A stretch of 64,000 bases of DNA from Streptomyces sp. V2I9. Lineage in GTDB: Bacteria > Actinomycetota > Actinomycetes > Streptomycetales > Streptomycetaceae. Position 1 is the first letter of the stretch, and each line of letters begins with the position of its first letter. The notes beneath the pieces are model-generated. The model did not search any database and was not told the DNA's origin. It saw only the letters and a program-made list of their open reading frames with translations. Below, one piece after another: positions 62,620 to 64,000 of this stretch. Made by a program: the position numbers and the translations under genes. The DNA lies in contig NZ_JAUSZJ010000002.1 in assembly GCF_030817475.1 (NCBI RefSeq), positions 6,462,626 through 6,526,625 on the forward strand, given 5' to 3'.

Positions 62620-63513
62620 ATGGACAACCGTGAGGAGGTCCGCGAGTTCCTCACCTCGCGGCGCGCGAAGATCACCCCCGACCAGGCCGGACTGCCCTCC
62701 GGATCCCGCCGTCGCGTGCCCGGCCTGCGACGCAGCGAGGTCGCGGCCCTCGCGGACATGAGCGTGGAGTACTACGCCAAGCTGGAGCGCGGCAACCTCG
62801 CCGGAGTCTCCCCGGCCGTCCTCGAAGCCCTCGCCCGTGCTCTGCGGCTCGATGACGCCGAACGCGCCCATCTGGTGAACCTGGCCCACGCCGCCGCCGG
62901 CTCCGACGCGCTCACCCGGCCCCGGCACCGGGGTACCAAGGGCGAGTGGAAGCCGCACCGCAGCCTGCAATGGACGCTGGACGCCATCACCGCAGGGCCC
63001 GCGTTCGTCCGCAACGGCCGCATGGACATCCTCGCCGCCAACCAGCTCTTCCGCGCCTTCTGCACCGACGTCTACGCCACACCCCGCAACCAGCGGAATC
63101 TTGCCCGCTTCACCTTCCTCGACCCCGCCGCCCCCCGCTTCTACCCGGACTGGGACTCCTTCGCCGACGTCACCGTCGCCATCGTGCGCGCCGAAGCCGG
63201 CCGCAACCCCCACGACAAGGAGTTGCACGATCTCGTCGGGGAGCTGTGCACCCGCAGCGACGCGTTCCGTACCCGGTGGGGCGCACACGACGTCCGCCAC
63301 CACGGCACCGGCACCAAGCACTTCCACCACCACGCCGTCGGCGACCTCTTCCTCGCGTACGAGGGCCTGGACATGGCCGCCGCACCCGGCCTCACCCTCA
63401 CCATCTACATCGCCGAACCCGGCTCACCCTCCGAAGATGGACTGCGTCTCCTCGCCGCCCGGGCCGCCACCGGGGAAGCCACCCGGGACGCGGAACGATC
63501 AGCGGCCGGCTGA
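62620..63513 (+). CDS. XRE family transcriptional regulator with MmyB-like ligand domain
   Basis: This 297-residue protein has an N-terminal Cro/C1-type HTH: TPDQAGLPSGSRRRVPGLRR then SEVAALADMSVEYYAKLERG (about residues 18-60). The C-terminal MmyB/PAS-like domain has RNGRMDILAANQLFRAF, NLARFTFLDPAAPRFYPDW and HFHHHAVGDLFLAYEGLDM, typical of this actinomycete family. Such proteins bind their own promoter and an adjacent dehydrogenase gene and respond to a small molecule. The arrangement here, divergent from an SDR gene, is the family's common context. Confidence 0.92.
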   Translation: MDNREEVREFLTSRRAKITPDQAGLPSGSRRRVPGLRRSEVAALADMSVEYYAKLERGNLAGVSPAVLEALARALRLDDAERAHLVNLAHAAAGSDALTRPRHRGTKGEWKPHRSLQWTLDAITAGPAFVRNGRMDILAANQLFRAFCTDVYATPRNQRNLARFTFLDPAAPRFYPDWDSFADVTVAIVRAEAGRNPHDKELHDLVGELCTRSDAFRTRWGAHDVRHHGTGTKHFHHHAVGDLFLAYEGLDMAAAPGLTLTIYIAEPGSPSEDGLRLLAARAATGEATRDAERSAAG

Positions 63514-63724
63514 ACGCCGGACGCACCACAACGGGGAGATCGTCCTCGCCAGGTGTGATCGGTGTGGCCGCCGTGGCACGTGGTTCCCCACCGGCCGTGC
63601 GTGTTCCCCCAGCGCCCTGCGCGCTGCGGGCCTCGGTGTCGCGTTCCCCGGGAGCTGCGCCTCGCACGCGTGCAGACTCCGAGGAGGGGCCCGGCCGGTC
63701 GGATGACGCCGGTCGGCGTGCACC

Positions 63725-64000
63725 TCACCGGGAGCGGGGCGGCAGACGGAGCAGACGGAGGTCGCTCAGCTGGGCGTCCACCACCTCGGCAGTCATATAG
63801 GTGCAGTAGGGCTGTCGCCGTCTGTCGGTGGGCGAGCCCGGATTCAGCAGACGCAGCCCGCCGGGTGCGGTGGTGTCCCACGGAATGTGGCTGTGGCCGA
63901 ACACCAGGACGTCGAGGTCGGCGAAGCGTTCCCGACACCGCTCCTCGCGGCCCCGAGCCGGTCCGGTCTCATGTACGACGCCGAAGCGGAGACCACCGCA
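63725..64000 (-). CDS. Metallophosphoesterase, YfcE-like (5' part missing, runs off right edge)
   Basis: The 91 visible residues include DVLVFGHSHIPWD, which is the GHxH metal site, and LLNPGSPTDRRRQPYCTY, the conserved NPGSxxxPR-like end of YfcE/MJ0936-type phosphodiesterases. The C-terminus reads LLRLPPRSR. The N-terminal GDxHG part lies beyond the window. It probably hydrolyses phosphodiesters in the cytoplasm. Confidence 0.85.
   Translation of the reverse strand, partial: CGGLRFGVVHETGPARGREERCRERFADLDVLVFGHSHIPWDTTAPGGLRLLNPGSPTDRRRQPYCTYMTAEVVDAQLSDLRLLRLPPRSR

Overview
The window looks like chromosomal DNA from a Streptomyces (actinomycete). It is very G+C-rich with strongly GC-biased third codon positions, uses many GTG/TTG starts, and carries typical actinomycete families: DUF1206, DUF4383, SHOCT, a SpoIIE-type PP2C phosphatase, a LitR/CarH-like MerR regulator, GH46 chitosanase and a polycyclic tetramate macrolactam (PTM) gene cluster. 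All functional statements rest on reading translations and motifs; no database search was run.

Layout. (1) 1-6.8 kb: a cupin protein running off the left edge, divergent from a GlxA-type regulator; an ATP-grasp enzyme followed by a CocE/NonD hydrolase; a convergent APC permease; a small zinc-ribbon protein. (2) 6.8-13.4 kb: a gene-poor stretch with a probable catalase remnant, a FUSC-type membrane protein, an NAD-dependent epimerase, a PAS-GAF-SpoIIE phosphatase and two small membrane proteins. (3) 13.5-16.0 kb: a minus-strand SPFH / NAD-kinase-like / Nudix set. (4) 16.3-22.5 kb: a TetR regulator with a dense operator array, a PAP2-DMT open reading frame, PadR plus a FadH-like flavoenzyme, and DoxX. 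(5) 22.5-30 kb: an MMPL exporter with MarR, a frameshifted fasciclin gene, DUF1206/DUF4383 proteins, a MerR-B12 photoreceptor-like regulator and a cysteine-desulfurase-like protein.

(6) 30.6-46.8 kb: a compact six-gene PTM cluster (hydroxylase, iterative PKS-NRPS, two phytoene-dehydrogenase-like FAD enzymes, MDR reductase, P450) matching the ftdA-F order of frontalamide-type clusters. One 3155-residue PKS-NRPS should build both polyene chains, join them to ornithine and release a tetramate; the redox enzymes should then close the carbocycles and the hydroxylase and P450 decorate them. (7) 46.8-53.2 kb: a secreted TolB-like protein, an MFS transporter, a frameshifted chitosanase / discoidin / metallophosphatase gene and a secreted or membrane hypothetical.

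(8) 53.3-58.9 kb: a type I-E CRISPR array of about 86 repeats, transcribed on the minus strand. Next to its leader is only a short ORF that joins a Cas3 ATPase fragment (with a broken Walker A motif) directly to the C-terminal part of Cas2e. This looks like a collapsed cas operon beside an otherwise well-preserved array. (9) 59.2-64 kb: two tandem SDR dehydrogenases, a cyclophilin-like lipoprotein overlapping an atypical SDR, a divergent XRE regulator with a perfect 11-bp inverted repeat, and a metallophosphoesterase running off the right edge.
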